Below, in pieces: positions 9,381 to 19,399 of a DNA stretch of 64,000 bases. The DNA lies in the NCBI GenBank assembly GCA_019638015.1, contig JAHBUP010000001.1, positions 1,458,424 through 1,522,423 on the forward strand, in the 5' to 3' direction. Position 1 is the first letter of the stretch; the number at the start of each line of letters is the position of its first letter. The position numbers and the translations under genes were made by a program. The notes beneath the pieces are model-generated. The model did not search any database. It saw only the letters and a list, made by a program, of their open reading frames with translations, and was not told where the DNA came from. Origin of the DNA: Melioribacteraceae bacterium. Its GTDB lineage: Bacteria > Bacteroidota > Ignavibacteria > Ignavibacteriales > Melioribacteraceae.

Positions 9381-9504
9381 TATATTTTCCTTTATTTTAT
9401 TTGATTTCGGTTATTCGACACCTTTTAGAAACGAAAAGTTTAATTCGGTGTTATTAAACCAAACCGCACGAGTTTTTGTCAAATCCCCATAATAATGACA
9501 TTGC

Positions 9505-10050
9505 ATGGCGAACGAGGAAGATTTTGAACTTATAAATAAATTCATCGGTGGTGATGAAACAGCCTACAATAAATTGGTAAAAAAGTACCAAAAAAGAATT
9601 TACTGGCAGGCTCGTCAGATGTTAGGCAATCATCACGATGCCGATGAAATTACTCAGGAAGTTTTTTTGGTGATTTACAGAAAAATTAATGGATTCAATT
9701 TTCTTTCCTCCTTCTATACATGGGTTTATAAAATAGTAAATACAAGATGCTTGAATGAAATTAAGAGAAGGAATATCAGAAAGTTCTTTTCGATCGATGA
9801 TGATGCGACACTTGAATTAAAAAATGAGAGAGATTTTATATACGACATTGAAACAAAGGAAAAAGTTAAAACTATTACCAACGCACTTCAAAAAATACCC
9901 GTTAAACAACGGGAGGTTTTTGTGCTGAGAAATTTTAATGAACTTTCGTATGAAGAGATTTCGAAGATGACAGGAAAAAGTGTTGGGGGATTAAAGGCAA
10001 ATTATTTTCATGCTTTAAGAAAAGTACTGGAGTTGACAAATGAAAAATAA
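9505..10050 (+). CDS. ECF-type RNA polymerase sigma factor
   Basis: This 181-residue protein has sigma region 2 (YQKRIYWQARQMLG, then DADEITQEVFLVIYRK) and region 4 with a helix-turn-helix (REVFVLRNFNELSYEEISKMTGKSVGGLKANYFHALRK). It lacks regions 1 and 3, which is the ECF layout. It would direct RNA polymerase to envelope-stress promoters. The stop overlaps the next gene, which encodes a membrane protein with the layout of an anti-sigma factor. The cluster resembles sigma / anti-sigma / periplasmic-sensor loci. Confidence 0.92.
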   Translation: MANEEDFELINKFIGGDETAYNKLVKKYQKRIYWQARQMLGNHHDADEITQEVFLVIYRKINGFNFLSSFYTWVYKIVNTRCLNEIKRRNIRKFFSIDDDATLELKNERDFIYDIETKEKVKTITNALQKIPVKQREVFVLRNFNELSYEEISKMTGKSVGGLKANYFHALRKVLELTNEK

Positions 10051-10654
10051 TAATGAAGATATGCTCAGGTATTTATCAGGATTGATGACTCCCGACGAAA
10101 TAATTCGTTTTGAAGAAGAATTAAAAAATTCGTCAGATTTAAAAGATAGATTTGAAAATGTAAAAGCGAAAATATTCGAAATGGGAAGAATTTCTGAGAT
10201 GTCATCGGATGATGCATACTTTAATAATTTACTCCCGTTAGTGCACGAGAGAAATTCTAAACTTAAATCAAAAAACTATTTCACCAAATTCGCGTATTCA
10301 CTACCAATTTCTTTAGTATTGGTAGTATTAGTCCTTTTAGGGATATTTAAGAAATCAGATAGCCTCTTAGATTTTGAAAATTTCGATAACTTGATTATTG
10401 AAAGTCTCTTTGATGGATCCACTGCAGAAAGGGTATATACCGAAATAGAGACTTATAATTATTTCTCCAATCTTTATGGTGAAAACGCAATCCCTAATAT
10501 CTACACTACCGAAAATGAGGGTTATGATTCTGAAGAGGAGGATTATCCGGGGACAATTTGGAATAGCCCAAATCTTGAAACGCTTTCGGATGATGAGGTA
10601 AATCAGCTTCTAATAAAACTTGATAATATTAATTTACAAAGAGGTACAAAATGA
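10040..10654 (+). CDS. Probable anti-sigma factor, single-pass membrane protein
   Basis: This 204-residue protein has an N-terminal cytoplasmic part (NEDMLRYLSGLMTPDEIIRFEEEL) that looks like an anti-sigma binding domain without a zinc motif. One transmembrane helix (SLPISLVLVVLVLLGIF) lies near residue 90, followed by a periplasmic acidic C-terminal half. It overlaps the sigma gene by 11 nt and the next gene by 4 nt. The usual role would be to hold the sigma factor at the membrane until a periplasmic signal arrives. The call rests mainly on topology and position. Confidence 0.7.
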   Translation: MKNNNEDMLRYLSGLMTPDEIIRFEEELKNSSDLKDRFENVKAKIFEMGRISEMSSDDAYFNNLLPLVHERNSKLKSKNYFTKFAYSLPISLVLVVLVLLGIFKKSDSLLDFENFDNLIIESLFDGSTAERVYTEIETYNYFSNLYGENAIPNIYTTENEGYDSEEEDYPGTIWNSPNLETLSDDEVNQLLIKLDNINLQRGTK

Positions 10655-11115
10655 AAAGGATGCTATTGTTATTACTCATAGTAGTTCCTATTTCTATAAT
10701 TGCACAGCATAAACAAAATAAACGCTCTATGGAAAAGTTTGAGACTTGGGAACGTGCAAAGACTATAGAATTACTCGACCTTGATGAAGAAACAGCAGTT
10801 CGTTTTTTTGCCCGCAAAAATGAGCATCAGAAAAAGATGAAGGAAATTATGGGACAACGATTTTCCCTACTCGAAAAATTAGAAAAGGAAATTAAAGAAT
10901 CGGGAGGAAGTGATAAATATTTTGGTGACCAAATGGACAATCTTCTCTCAATTGAACAAAAAATTTCTAAGGAAAGGGAAATCTATTTTAAGTCGTTAAC
11001 AGATATTCTCTCAAAGGCTCAAATAGTTAAGTTATTAGTTTTTGATAATAAATTTAAGCGAGAGCTTCGAGAAGCAATAATGGAGAGGCCCAGAAGGGAG
11101 AATGATAAAAATTGA
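10651..11115 (+). CDS. Periplasmic Spy/CnrX-like helical protein of the sigma operon
   Basis: This 154-residue protein has a signal peptide (MKRMLLLLLIVVPISIIAQ) and a mature helical part rich in Lys and Glu (LLDLDEETAVRFFARKNEHQKKMKEI). Its size, composition and position after an anti-sigma factor resemble the periplasmic CpxP/Spy or metal-sensing CnrX-type proteins. It may sense damage or metal and act on the anti-sigma protein. No cysteines or clear metal site are visible, unlike the minus-strand paralogue at 8.9 kb. Confidence 0.6.
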   Translation: MKRMLLLLLIVVPISIIAQHKQNKRSMEKFETWERAKTIELLDLDEETAVRFFARKNEHQKKMKEIMGQRFSLLEKLEKEIKESGGSDKYFGDQMDNLLSIEQKISKEREIYFKSLTDILSKAQIVKLLVFDNKFKRELREAIMERPRRENDKN

Positions 11116-11186
11116 CAAAAAATAGTGCACTGATATAAAAGGGTTGATTTTATAGTTGTCAACTGATATTTTTTGCTCTGTTCTTT

Positions 11187-11273
11187 GCGGAAGTGGTGAA
11201 ATTGGTATACACGCTACTTTGAGGGGGTAGTGCCCGTTAGGGCGTGCGGGTTCGAGTCCCGCTTTCCGCACCA
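11187..11273 (+). tRNA. tRNA-Leu (anticodon GAG)
   Basis: The 87-nt sequence folds as a class II tRNA. The acceptor stem is GCGGAAG with TTTCCGC. The anticodon arm is CTACT/GGTAG around the loop TTGAGGG, giving anticodon GAG. A long variable arm (about TGCCCGTTAGGGCGT) and a T arm GCGGG TTCGAGT CCCGC follow. The 3' CCA is encoded. Confidence 0.95.
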
Positions 11274-11302
11274 TATCTTTTAACTAAAACCTTAGGGTAC
11301 CT

Positions 11303-12070
11303 ATGAAAAAAAATCAATTATTCATTTCCCTTGTAATTTGCTTATCACTTTTTACATTTAATATATCTGGTCAGTCCGATATGCCTGCCGATGCCGCTAA
11401 ATCTTATAATGAAGGTAATCAATTAATGAAATCCGGTAACTTAGATGGAGCGATTGGACAATATCAATCTGCATTAAATCATGCAAAAGATTATAGAATT
11501 TATTATCAACTAGGGATTGCCCTTAAGAAAAAGGGGAAAGATAAAGAAGCAATTGATGCATTCAAATCCTCTATCTCTGCTAATCCACAATTTGATTTAG
11601 CATACAATGGCTTAGGCGGTACCTATTTTACGCAAGGTAATTATGCTGAAGCTGTTGAAGCATTTAAAAAATTCGAACAAACCACTTCGAAAAAACAATT
11701 TAAAGATAAAGCTAAAGAGGATATGGCAAAAGCCTTAGTTAAACAGGGAGAACAGTCAAAAAAAGATGGTAATTATGCTAATGCTATTTCCCAATTGAAC
11801 GAAGCAATTAAAATGTCTCCTCTTGATGCCGCATATATAATTCTCGCTACAGCTTATTATGAAACTGCCGATTATGATAAAACCATTTCCACAACAGATC
11901 ATGTTCTGGCAATGAAAAACTCTAAAATGCATGGTGCGGCTAATTATTATAAAGGTATGGCTTTCAAGCAAAAACAAGATTTAACAAAGGCTAAACAGCT
12001 CTTTGAAGAAGCTAAAAAAGATGTACAATACAGAAAATTGGCCGAGTATGAGCTTAAACTGTTAAAGTAA
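11303..12070 (+). CDS. Secreted tetratricopeptide-repeat protein
   Basis: This 255-residue protein has a signal peptide ending near FNISGQ and about five TPR units. Examples are AKSYNEGNQLMKSGNLDGAIGQYQ, IYYQLGIALKKKGKDKEAIDAF and LAYNGLGGTYFTQGNYAEAVEAF. TPR arrays bind other proteins, so a periplasmic scaffold role is likely, but no partner is shown. It is a single gene between tRNA-Leu and a strong terminator. Confidence 0.85.
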   Translation: MKKNQLFISLVICLSLFTFNISGQSDMPADAAKSYNEGNQLMKSGNLDGAIGQYQSALNHAKDYRIYYQLGIALKKKGKDKEAIDAFKSSISANPQFDLAYNGLGGTYFTQGNYAEAVEAFKKFEQTTSKKQFKDKAKEDMAKALVKQGEQSKKDGNYANAISQLNEAIKMSPLDAAYIILATAYYETADYDKTISTTDHVLAMKNSKMHGAANYYKGMAFKQKQDLTKAKQLFEEAKKDVQYRKLAEYELKLLK

Positions 12071-12075
12071 TTCTT

Positions 12076-12100
12076 AAGCCCCTTAAGGGGCTTTTTTTTT
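12076..12100 (+). terminator. Rho-independent terminator
   Basis: The stem AAGCCCC / GGGGCTT with a TTAA loop is followed by nine or more T residues, right after the TPR gene. The rest of the gap to 12343 is AT-rich and probably carries the promoter of the envelope operon. Confidence 0.92.
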
Positions 12101-12343
12101 ATCTGGTATAGATAAGTATTTTTAACAATCTTTATACTATTACATTAAACATATTGATTGTGTAATTAGGTACAACTACTCAATTACATTATTTTTAAAA
12201 CAATTATTTAAATAATTGTATAAACGTAGCTTAATACCATTTTTAGGTGGAAATACGCGTATTTCATAGTTTGAATAAAGTTGCGATAGAATATACACTG
12301 AAGTAATAAAATTTTATTGTTTTGATACTAACTAATGGATATT

Positions 12344-15304
12344 ATGAAAAAATTATTTCTATTATTAGTCTTGACTGGACTAACCTTTGGCCAACACTCT
12401 CGAGTTATAAGTGAGGGGATTGAGTTATTCGAAAAACAACAATATGCTGAAGCATATAAAATCCTTTCCGATATAGATCATGAAACTAACTATGATGAAC
12501 AAAAAATAACAGAGGCTGTGTTTTACTCGGCATTATGTCTAATTAAATTAAATCAGATTGATGGAGCTTCGCCAATACTTGAAAATTTTATAAATCAATA
12601 TCCTCATTCAAATTACAGAAGTGCCTCTCTTTATGAACTTGGAGTAATATACTTTGAAAAAAAGGAATTCAGAAAACAGAGAGACAGGCTAAGACAATTA
12701 TTAACTGAATATAAATACAGTGAATTCACCGGATCAGCATTATATATGGTAGGTGAATCATTTTATGCCGAAAATAAATTTATTGATGCTGAAGAGAATT
12801 TTAGAGACGCATTAGCAAATAAAAGGACAAATAAATATTACGTTAATTCGCTTTATTCGCTGGGACTCACTTACGAAAACCTACGGGACTACTCAAGTGC
12901 AGTAAACCAGTATGATGAAATATTGACCTATTACAATGAAAATTATCTTGCCAGAAAAGCTCAATTCAGAATAGGAGTTTGTTACTACAGTCTCAAAGAT
13001 TATGATAATGCAATTATTGAACTGAATGACCCGTTGATTTCTGAGTTGGATGAAAAAGATTTAACAGAGGCTAAGTTTTTACTAGCAAATTCTTATGTAA
13101 ATCTTCGTGAGTATTCTCAAGGTAAAAAGGTTTATTCAGATTTAATTCAAAGACTAAGCACCAACACAAATCTTAATAAAATAAAATACGCACTTGCCTG
13201 GATTGATTTTCAACTGGGTAATTATGAAGAAGCTTATGCCAATTTTAATGATGTAAATATTGATGCTAGTGATACTCTTAAAATATCAGCTTTATTTTGG
13301 AGCGGCGAATGCAAGAGGTATTTGGGTGATGTTGAAACGTCAACTAAAATATTTAACAACTTTATAGAATTATATCCGGAACATAATTACGCCTCGCGTG
13401 CCCAACTTAGTATTGGCGCAATGAAGTTGGGTAATCAAAACAGTAGTAATTCTGAAAATGCGCTTAAAAATGCACTCGGTTCAAGGGATGCTGTCACTAA
13501 GGTTAGAGCCGCTGTAATGCTCGGAGAAATTAGATTATCACAAAAAAAATATGTTGACGCGAAAAATTATTTTGTTGAATATGATAAGATAAGAATTGAT
13601 GACCGACAATTAAAGAATCGCTTAAAACTTGGTGAGGCAATTTCACTTTATTATTTGAATGATTATTCTAATGCTGAGAAAGTATTGGAGACACTAAGGT
13701 CAGACGCAAGAAATTTTGAACCAGATAAGGTTATGTTCTATCTCGCGGAAACCTATTTTATGCTTGGTAAATACAGTGCTGCATTAAGGCAATATAATTC
13801 AATCAAATCTTCAGATGAAAATATAACTCGACAAACTCAAATGGGGAGAGCGTACACTCTCTTCAACCTTAAAGATTATATTAATTCTTCGATTGCCTTT
13901 AAAGATTATATTTTGAGCTATCCACGAGATTTGCAAGCTAGTGAGTTAAAACTTAGACTCGCCGACAGCTATTACGGAATGAAGAATTTTGATAAAGCCG
14001 CGGAAGTTTATCGTGATATTTTTAGTAATGAAAGATTAATCCAAACAAATGATGCGGCATATTACCAATATGCTCAATCGTTATTTAAAGCTGGCAATTC
14101 GAATGAAGCATTAAATAAATTTATTGAACTTCAAAAAAAATTCCCACGCTCAAGTTATGTGGATGATTCGCAGTATGTGATTGGGTGGATAAATTTTCAG
14201 CAGAATAATTTTAGAGGGGCAATAAATAATTACATAGAATTACTTAATCAATATCCTTCTTCTAATCTTAAACCAATTGCCTATTATTCAATTGGCGACG
14301 CTTATTTTAATTTAGCTGAGTATGATTCGTCGATAATATTTTATACAAGGGTTCTTTCCGAATACCCCAATACCCAATTTATTTTTGATGCGGTAAATGG
14401 GATACAATACTCATATGTCGCAAAAGATGAACCGCAAAAAGCTGTAGCCTTTATTGATCAATTTATTCAAGCCAATCCCGGTTCAAAGTTTACCGATCAA
14501 ATTCACTTTAAGAAGGGAGATTTGAGTTACAGTATTGGAGATTATCAAACTTCTTACTCATCATTCAAGGAGTTTATACAATTATTTCCCATTAGCCCTT
14601 TAGTTTCAACTGCTTATTTTTGGATTGGTAAAAGTGCAGGCAATTTAAAAAGAAACGATGAAGCGCTTTCAAACTTTATAAGATCGAGAGAACTCAACCC
14701 CAAAAGTGATATTGGTATTTCATCTACAATTGAATTAGCAAATCTCTATAATAGCAGAAAAGAATATTCTCAAGCAATAAATACTTTAAAGGAAACCATC
14801 GCACTTGTCCCCACTTCTAATAGAATTCCCGAACTGTTATTTTTGTTAGGAGGGAATGAAGTAAAAAATGGTAACAACAGCGATGCACTTTCAACTTATG
14901 ATCAGATAATTACTTACTATGATGGGAATGTATTCTCCTCTAAAGCAAAAATTGAAGCTGGAAAAATAGAACTACTAAATAAAAATTTTAGCAAAGCCGA
15001 CGAGTATTTCAGAGAAGTTGCCGAAAAAAGAACTGACGATATTGGCGCTGAAGCCCAGTATCAGCTTGGTATTTTACTTTATGAGCAAAATAAAATTCAA
15101 GAAGCAATAACTTCTTTTGTCCGGGTAAGATCAGTTTACGCGGGATACGATGAGTGGTACACAAATTCTTTGCTCCGTTTGGGAGATTGTTATGTTAAAA
15201 TTAAGGATAAAAAATTAGCCCGTGAAATGTACAGAGCAGTTTTAACACGACACACGAGTGGTCCCTTTGCCGAAGAAGCTAAAAGGAAAATAAATAAATT
15301 ATGA
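12344..15304 (+). CDS. Large periplasmic TPR-repeat protein (envelope operon)
   Basis: The protein is about 986 residues, with a signal peptide (MKKLFLLLVLTGLTFGQ) and TPR repeats through its whole length. Recurring units have the form YxxAxYxLGxxYYxxxxYxxAIxxY; SLYSLGLTYENLRDYSSAVNQY is one example. The C-terminal part resembles the TPR tail of YbgF/CpoB-like proteins. An in-frame ATG at 12335 is also possible; I prefer 12344 because it gives a standard signal peptide. It overlaps the following outer-membrane gene by 4 nt and is the first gene of the run leading to ExbB/ExbD/TonB, so it probably works in envelope assembly or transport. Confidence 0.85.
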   Translation: MKKLFLLLVLTGLTFGQHSRVISEGIELFEKQQYAEAYKILSDIDHETNYDEQKITEAVFYSALCLIKLNQIDGASPILENFINQYPHSNYRSASLYELGVIYFEKKEFRKQRDRLRQLLTEYKYSEFTGSALYMVGESFYAENKFIDAEENFRDALANKRTNKYYVNSLYSLGLTYENLRDYSSAVNQYDEILTYYNENYLARKAQFRIGVCYYSLKDYDNAIIELNDPLISELDEKDLTEAKFLLANSYVNLREYSQGKKVYSDLIQRLSTNTNLNKIKYALAWIDFQLGNYEEAYANFNDVNIDASDTLKISALFWSGECKRYLGDVETSTKIFNNFIELYPEHNYASRAQLSIGAMKLGNQNSSNSENALKNALGSRDAVTKVRAAVMLGEIRLSQKKYVDAKNYFVEYDKIRIDDRQLKNRLKLGEAISLYYLNDYSNAEKVLETLRSDARNFEPDKVMFYLAETYFMLGKYSAALRQYNSIKSSDENITRQTQMGRAYTLFNLKDYINSSIAFKDYILSYPRDLQASELKLRLADSYYGMKNFDKAAEVYRDIFSNERLIQTNDAAYYQYAQSLFKAGNSNEALNKFIELQKKFPRSSYVDDSQYVIGWINFQQNNFRGAINNYIELLNQYPSSNLKPIAYYSIGDAYFNLAEYDSSIIFYTRVLSEYPNTQFIFDAVNGIQYSYVAKDEPQKAVAFIDQFIQANPGSKFTDQIHFKKGDLSYSIGDYQTSYSSFKEFIQLFPISPLVSTAYFWIGKSAGNLKRNDEALSNFIRSRELNPKSDIGISSTIELANLYNSRKEYSQAINTLKETIALVPTSNRIPELLFLLGGNEVKNGNNSDALSTYDQIITYYDGNVFSSKAKIEAGKIELLNKNFSKADEYFREVAEKRTDDIGAEAQYQLGILLYEQNKIQEAITSFVRVRSVYAGYDEWYTNSLLRLGDCYVKIKDKKLAREMYRAVLTRHTSGPFAEEAKRKINKL

Positions 15305-16887
15305 AAAATATTACGTTAATAATTCTTTTATTTGTATTTAACAATATAGCTGCCCAAAATGAACAGCAGGCCATTGAACTACCCGATTTTGTAATTACAG
15401 GCAAACAAAATGTAGATTTACCTCCTGCGAAAAAGAACAAGCCGGAATTAATTTCAACTCTTTCAAAAGAGTTTTTACTTCCCACATTTTCTCCAGAGGA
15501 GCTCCCAATATTTATTGAATCTTACCCTGGGTCTGGGTTCCCTAAATTTTTTGGGAATGATATTTTTAAATCCTCAAGAATTAAAGCAAGAATCGGGCAA
15601 TATACAATTCCTGAAATTTCTCTGAAAATTTTTCAGCCATTCGAAAATTATCTTTTTTCAGCAAATTTGTTTGGATTGAAGAATACAGAATATTTACCCT
15701 ACACAAATGGTTATAAATTTGGCGGGTCGTTGGGGCATGAATTTTACATCAGTTCCGCATCCGACTTTTTACCCGGAACCACCTTTAAACTTGATGCCGG
15801 ATACGTAAAGGATTTATATCATTTTTACGGAGCTGCTGACCCAACAGAGGAAAGAGAAACAAATACCGGTAATATCAGATTCTCTCTTATTAATCAATAC
15901 ACCAAATGGCTCAACTATGGCGTGATGACAAATGGTTCAATCTTTCAGCTTATCGATTCCGGACTTAAGGAAACAAACATTAATGGTACCTTTTTTATTA
16001 AGCCAATAATTAATGATATTAATCTCAATGCAAAATTGAACTTTACGAATCAAAAAATGATAAAAAATATTGTTGAAAGTAATACTACATTTATCAATTT
16101 AAGTATTACTTCGGATTGGAAAATATTAGATGAACTATTAATAAATGGAGGTGTTAATTATTATAAGTATGATTCGGGTTCGAGGATACTTCCAACAGTT
16201 TCTTTACAGTATAGATTATATAAGGGATTGAGCAGCGCTTTGGAGTTTAAGCCGAATTTAGAATTTCAAACAACAGAAAAATTTGCAGCCATAAATCCAT
16301 TTGTTGTTATGAATACATTAAATAATGCCACTACAAAGAATAATTTTTATGCCAGCGGAATTATCAAATACGAGTATGAGAGATACTTTTCGATTACGGG
16401 ATTTGGACAATTATACAAATCGGATGATTATCCATACTTCAGCGATTTATTAAATCCAGGCAAGTTTGATGTTATGTTATCACCCAAAGCAAATAAAACT
16501 AAAGTAGGTCTCAACTTTAATTATTTACCAACCGCATATGGTTATTTTTTCGGCGAAGCATCATATACTAAAACTACAGATGGAAATTCGATGACTGTTC
16601 CGTATGAACCTGAGTTTTCGTTCTATGCCGAATATGGAAAAAAGTTTAATACCGGATTTGGAGCGTCCATTAATTTAGCTTACGAAAGTGGCGCGTATAC
16701 AAATATTACAAACACCTCAAAACTAGAGAGCACCCAAAATCTTGGCATCTCAATTTATTATGAATTGATTAAGAATTTTAAAATTACGGCCGACTTTCAA
16801 AACATCTTGAATAAAGGTAACTTTGCATGGGCAAATTACAAAAAGAAGCCGTTCGATATTTTAGCTGGAATTGAGTACCGTTGGTAA
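15301..16887 (+). CDS. Outer-membrane beta-barrel protein of the TonB operon
   Basis: This 528-residue protein has a signal peptide (IILLFVFNNIAAQ) and an N-terminal segment IELPDFVITGKQ, of the kind found after the signal peptide in Bacteroidota TonB-linked outer-membrane proteins. It continues with many amphipathic beta strands rich in Tyr, Asn and Phe, and ends GIEYRW with a terminal aromatic. It lacks a recognisable plug domain, so it is probably not a classical TonB receptor. The 4-nt overlap with the TPR gene suggests the two products act together at the outer membrane. Confidence 0.65.
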   Translation: MKNITLIILLFVFNNIAAQNEQQAIELPDFVITGKQNVDLPPAKKNKPELISTLSKEFLLPTFSPEELPIFIESYPGSGFPKFFGNDIFKSSRIKARIGQYTIPEISLKIFQPFENYLFSANLFGLKNTEYLPYTNGYKFGGSLGHEFYISSASDFLPGTTFKLDAGYVKDLYHFYGAADPTEERETNTGNIRFSLINQYTKWLNYGVMTNGSIFQLIDSGLKETNINGTFFIKPIINDINLNAKLNFTNQKMIKNIVESNTTFINLSITSDWKILDELLINGGVNYYKYDSGSRILPTVSLQYRLYKGLSSALEFKPNLEFQTTEKFAAINPFVVMNTLNNATTKNNFYASGIIKYEYERYFSITGFGQLYKSDDYPYFSDLLNPGKFDVMLSPKANKTKVGLNFNYLPTAYGYFFGEASYTKTTDGNSMTVPYEPEFSFYAEYGKKFNTGFGASINLAYESGAYTNITNTSKLESTQNLGISIYYELIKNFKITADFQNILNKGNFAWANYKKKPFDILAGIEYRW

Positions 16888-16905
16888 AACGAAAGAAGAA
16901 TTTAG

Positions 16906-19383
16906 ATGAATTTAGATGAGTTGAAAAATAAAATTGCTGATATTCTCGGTGTTTCAAACTCCCAAAGAGAATTATCCTTTGATATTTTTGTCGAGAAATT
17001 AGTACAAGGGCTGGTAGATGGCATTACTATTAAAGTCCCGGGAGTTGGATTTTTTCAACTGAAAGAACAAACTAAAAAAATAAACGCAACAATAGTATTT
17101 ACCCCGCCGGTTGAAAGTCTTAAAAGAGAAACAAAAAATCTTTACCTAACAATTGATGTATCGAAGAAAAATAAAAACTCAACCGAATTTGATTCTCAAG
17201 TCTTTAGCCTCGGAATAGGTAAACCATTAATCCCGCTAAGTATTGAAGAAGAGACTAGTGATCTCGAAACTTCTTATGCCATGCTCAGAAAATCTATTGA
17301 AGAGAGAGCTCAGGAAGTTATAATTGAGAGTGATCAAATCCCTAATTATAATATTTGGAATGACTTTTACGATTCTTCAGGTAAGACTGAAAAAGAACAG
17401 AATACTTCTCAAGAACTCGACAAGTTAACAGCCGACTTAAAATTTGATTCTCTGAGAAATCCAGATTTAATTGATGATGATTCTTTCGATATTAGGCATA
17501 GTTTGATCGATACTCCTGACGGTGCTGATTTTACAAAACAGCTTAATGATTTACTCGTTCAGAGTAAAATCAAATTGTTTGGAGAAAAATCGGGCAAGCA
17601 AGAAGAATCTACACCCCCGGACACCGAGAATCAAATCAATGATAATGCCGTGACTATTAATAGAAATATTGAATCAGATAAAATTGACACTGAAGAGCCT
17701 CTTGATTTTGAGTTTGATGAAACTGAGTTACTAAAACTAGATCTGCCGGAGAACACAATAACGGTTGATCAAATGCTAAAGGATGATCTGCCGGGTAAAG
17801 GTTTGAAGGACTCAGAAATTACTAATACGATTGAAAGAAATGATGCTGTAGATGGTGTTAAAAATTTTCTGAATGACAAACCAGTTGAATCTTTTGAGGA
17901 AGAAGTTAAATTTGATATCGGGTTACCACATTTACTAGATGATGAACAAAAAGATGATGAAGTAGAGATTACGCTTCCCGAATATGCTTCTAAAATTATT
18001 GAGGAGGAATTGATAACTCATCAATTTATTGATGAAAATAATTTTGAAAGTGTTGGTAAGAATGATGATACTGGACAAAGTAGTGATGAGGAAATAATTT
18101 GGGAGGATGTTGTTGATGAGCAGAATGATAAGATAGATTGGAATTGGGGTGATGAATTAAAAGAAGAATTCGGTGTTATTCCTTTTAATGAAGATGTAGT
18201 ATTAAATAATTTTGATTCTATAAGTGAGGATGGAGATTTAAATTTAGTTGATGAGATAGTTGAAGAACTGCCGGATCAGAAGATAGGAACGTATGACAAA
18301 ATACATGAAGATCAGTTAGAGAAGAAGCTAAAAGAAGAATTAGAGAATGAGTTTATTGAAGAAAAAAGACAGCAGGAGATTGAGAAAAGGATAACCCAAG
18401 AAATTGCCGCCGAGAGGCGAAGAACAAGAATTGAATCAGAAGAAAGAAGGGATGATTTTGAACCTTCAGAGTCAAACTCTCGGAGCACAAAAACATCCAA
18501 TCTTCGCGCAGTAATTGAGGCTAAACGAGAATTTGATCAAGAAACATCCTACAGAGCATCCAACACATTATTTTCTTCAACGTATGAATTCGTTGAGGAA
18601 AAACCGGCAGCTAGAAAAAGTAAAATAGCGATTGGTTTATCTAAAGAGTTTACAGGCGAACAACCTCAATCATATTTTACGAAAGAAGTAACCCCTACAC
18701 CCAAGCCTGCTGAAAATTTTAAATTTTACAGAACTCTGCTCATTATTTTATCAATAGCCTTGGTGGGGGCACTTTCGTTAACTACTTATATTCTATTAAA
18801 AAACTCTTCTATACAAAATTCTGCACAGGGTGAAGTAGAAAACAATGAAAGTAATGATAATTTTATTGCCGGAACTCCTGCCAATCCTTATAGCAGTGAG
18901 TCCTTTATTGATGACCCAACCGCAATAATTCCAGGAGAGGTTAGCGATTTCCCCAGAGTAGCAAATATTGATGAGAAGAATAGTAAGATTAACAATACTC
19001 TAAAAAATGAAGGGATCGCAACTCCTCAAAAACAAGATGAGAGTAAAACCGCGAATAATAAAGTACTTACAAATAATAGAATAGAAAATAAGATAGTGCC
19101 ACCTGCTCAAAATAATCCTAATGTAAAAGCTAGTAATAGTGGGACTGAAACACGCATCAGCAATTCATTATACTATGATGGGAAAAACTATTTTGCTCAA
19201 ATATCTTCATGGCGGAACCGTATAAAAGCAGATCAAGAAATTATTCAATTAAGAGATTCGGGAACAAACGCGTATATACAAGAAGTAAACCTCCCCGAGA
19301 AAGGTGGAATTTGGTACCGAGTTAGAGTTGGACCTTTCAAAACACAAATAGAAGCGGAAACTTTTTTAACAAAATTTAAATAA
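16906..19383 (+). CDS. HU-like N-terminal domain / membrane / SPOR C-terminal domain protein
   Basis: This 825-residue protein combines three parts. Residues 1-90 resemble an HU/IHF-type fold (FVEKLVQGLVDGITIKVPGVGFFQL, with the glycine-rich turn). A long acidic, low-complexity middle follows. A transmembrane helix (TLLIILSIALVGALSLTTYILL) lies near residue 610, and a SPOR domain near the C-terminus (YFAQISSWRNRIKADQEI, VRVGPFKTQIEAE). SPOR domains bind denuded peptidoglycan at division sites, so the C-terminus should be periplasmic and the HU-like part cytoplasmic. It sits 16 nt before exbB. The function is not established; a link between DNA or the cytoplasm and the cell wall is speculation. 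Confidence 0.75.
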   Translation: MNLDELKNKIADILGVSNSQRELSFDIFVEKLVQGLVDGITIKVPGVGFFQLKEQTKKINATIVFTPPVESLKRETKNLYLTIDVSKKNKNSTEFDSQVFSLGIGKPLIPLSIEEETSDLETSYAMLRKSIEERAQEVIIESDQIPNYNIWNDFYDSSGKTEKEQNTSQELDKLTADLKFDSLRNPDLIDDDSFDIRHSLIDTPDGADFTKQLNDLLVQSKIKLFGEKSGKQEESTPPDTENQINDNAVTINRNIESDKIDTEEPLDFEFDETELLKLDLPENTITVDQMLKDDLPGKGLKDSEITNTIERNDAVDGVKNFLNDKPVESFEEEVKFDIGLPHLLDDEQKDDEVEITLPEYASKIIEEELITHQFIDENNFESVGKNDDTGQSSDEEIIWEDVVDEQNDKIDWNWGDELKEEFGVIPFNEDVVLNNFDSISEDGDLNLVDEIVEELPDQKIGTYDKIHEDQLEKKLKEELENEFIEEKRQQEIEKRITQEIAAERRRTRIESEERRDDFEPSESNSRSTKTSNLRAVIEAKREFDQETSYRASNTLFSSTYEFVEEKPAARKSKIAIGLSKEFTGEQPQSYFTKEVTPTPKPAENFKFYRTLLIILSIALVGALSLTTYILLKNSSIQNSAQGEVENNESNDNFIAGTPANPYSSESFIDDPTAIIPGEVSDFPRVANIDEKNSKINNTLKNEGIATPQKQDESKTANNKVLTNNRIENKIVPPAQNNPNVKASNSGTETRISNSLYYDGKNYFAQISSWRNRIKADQEIIQLRDSGTNAYIQEVNLPEKGGIWYRVRVGPFKTQIEAETFLTKFK

Positions 19384-19399
19384 TTATTAACAGGTAAAT

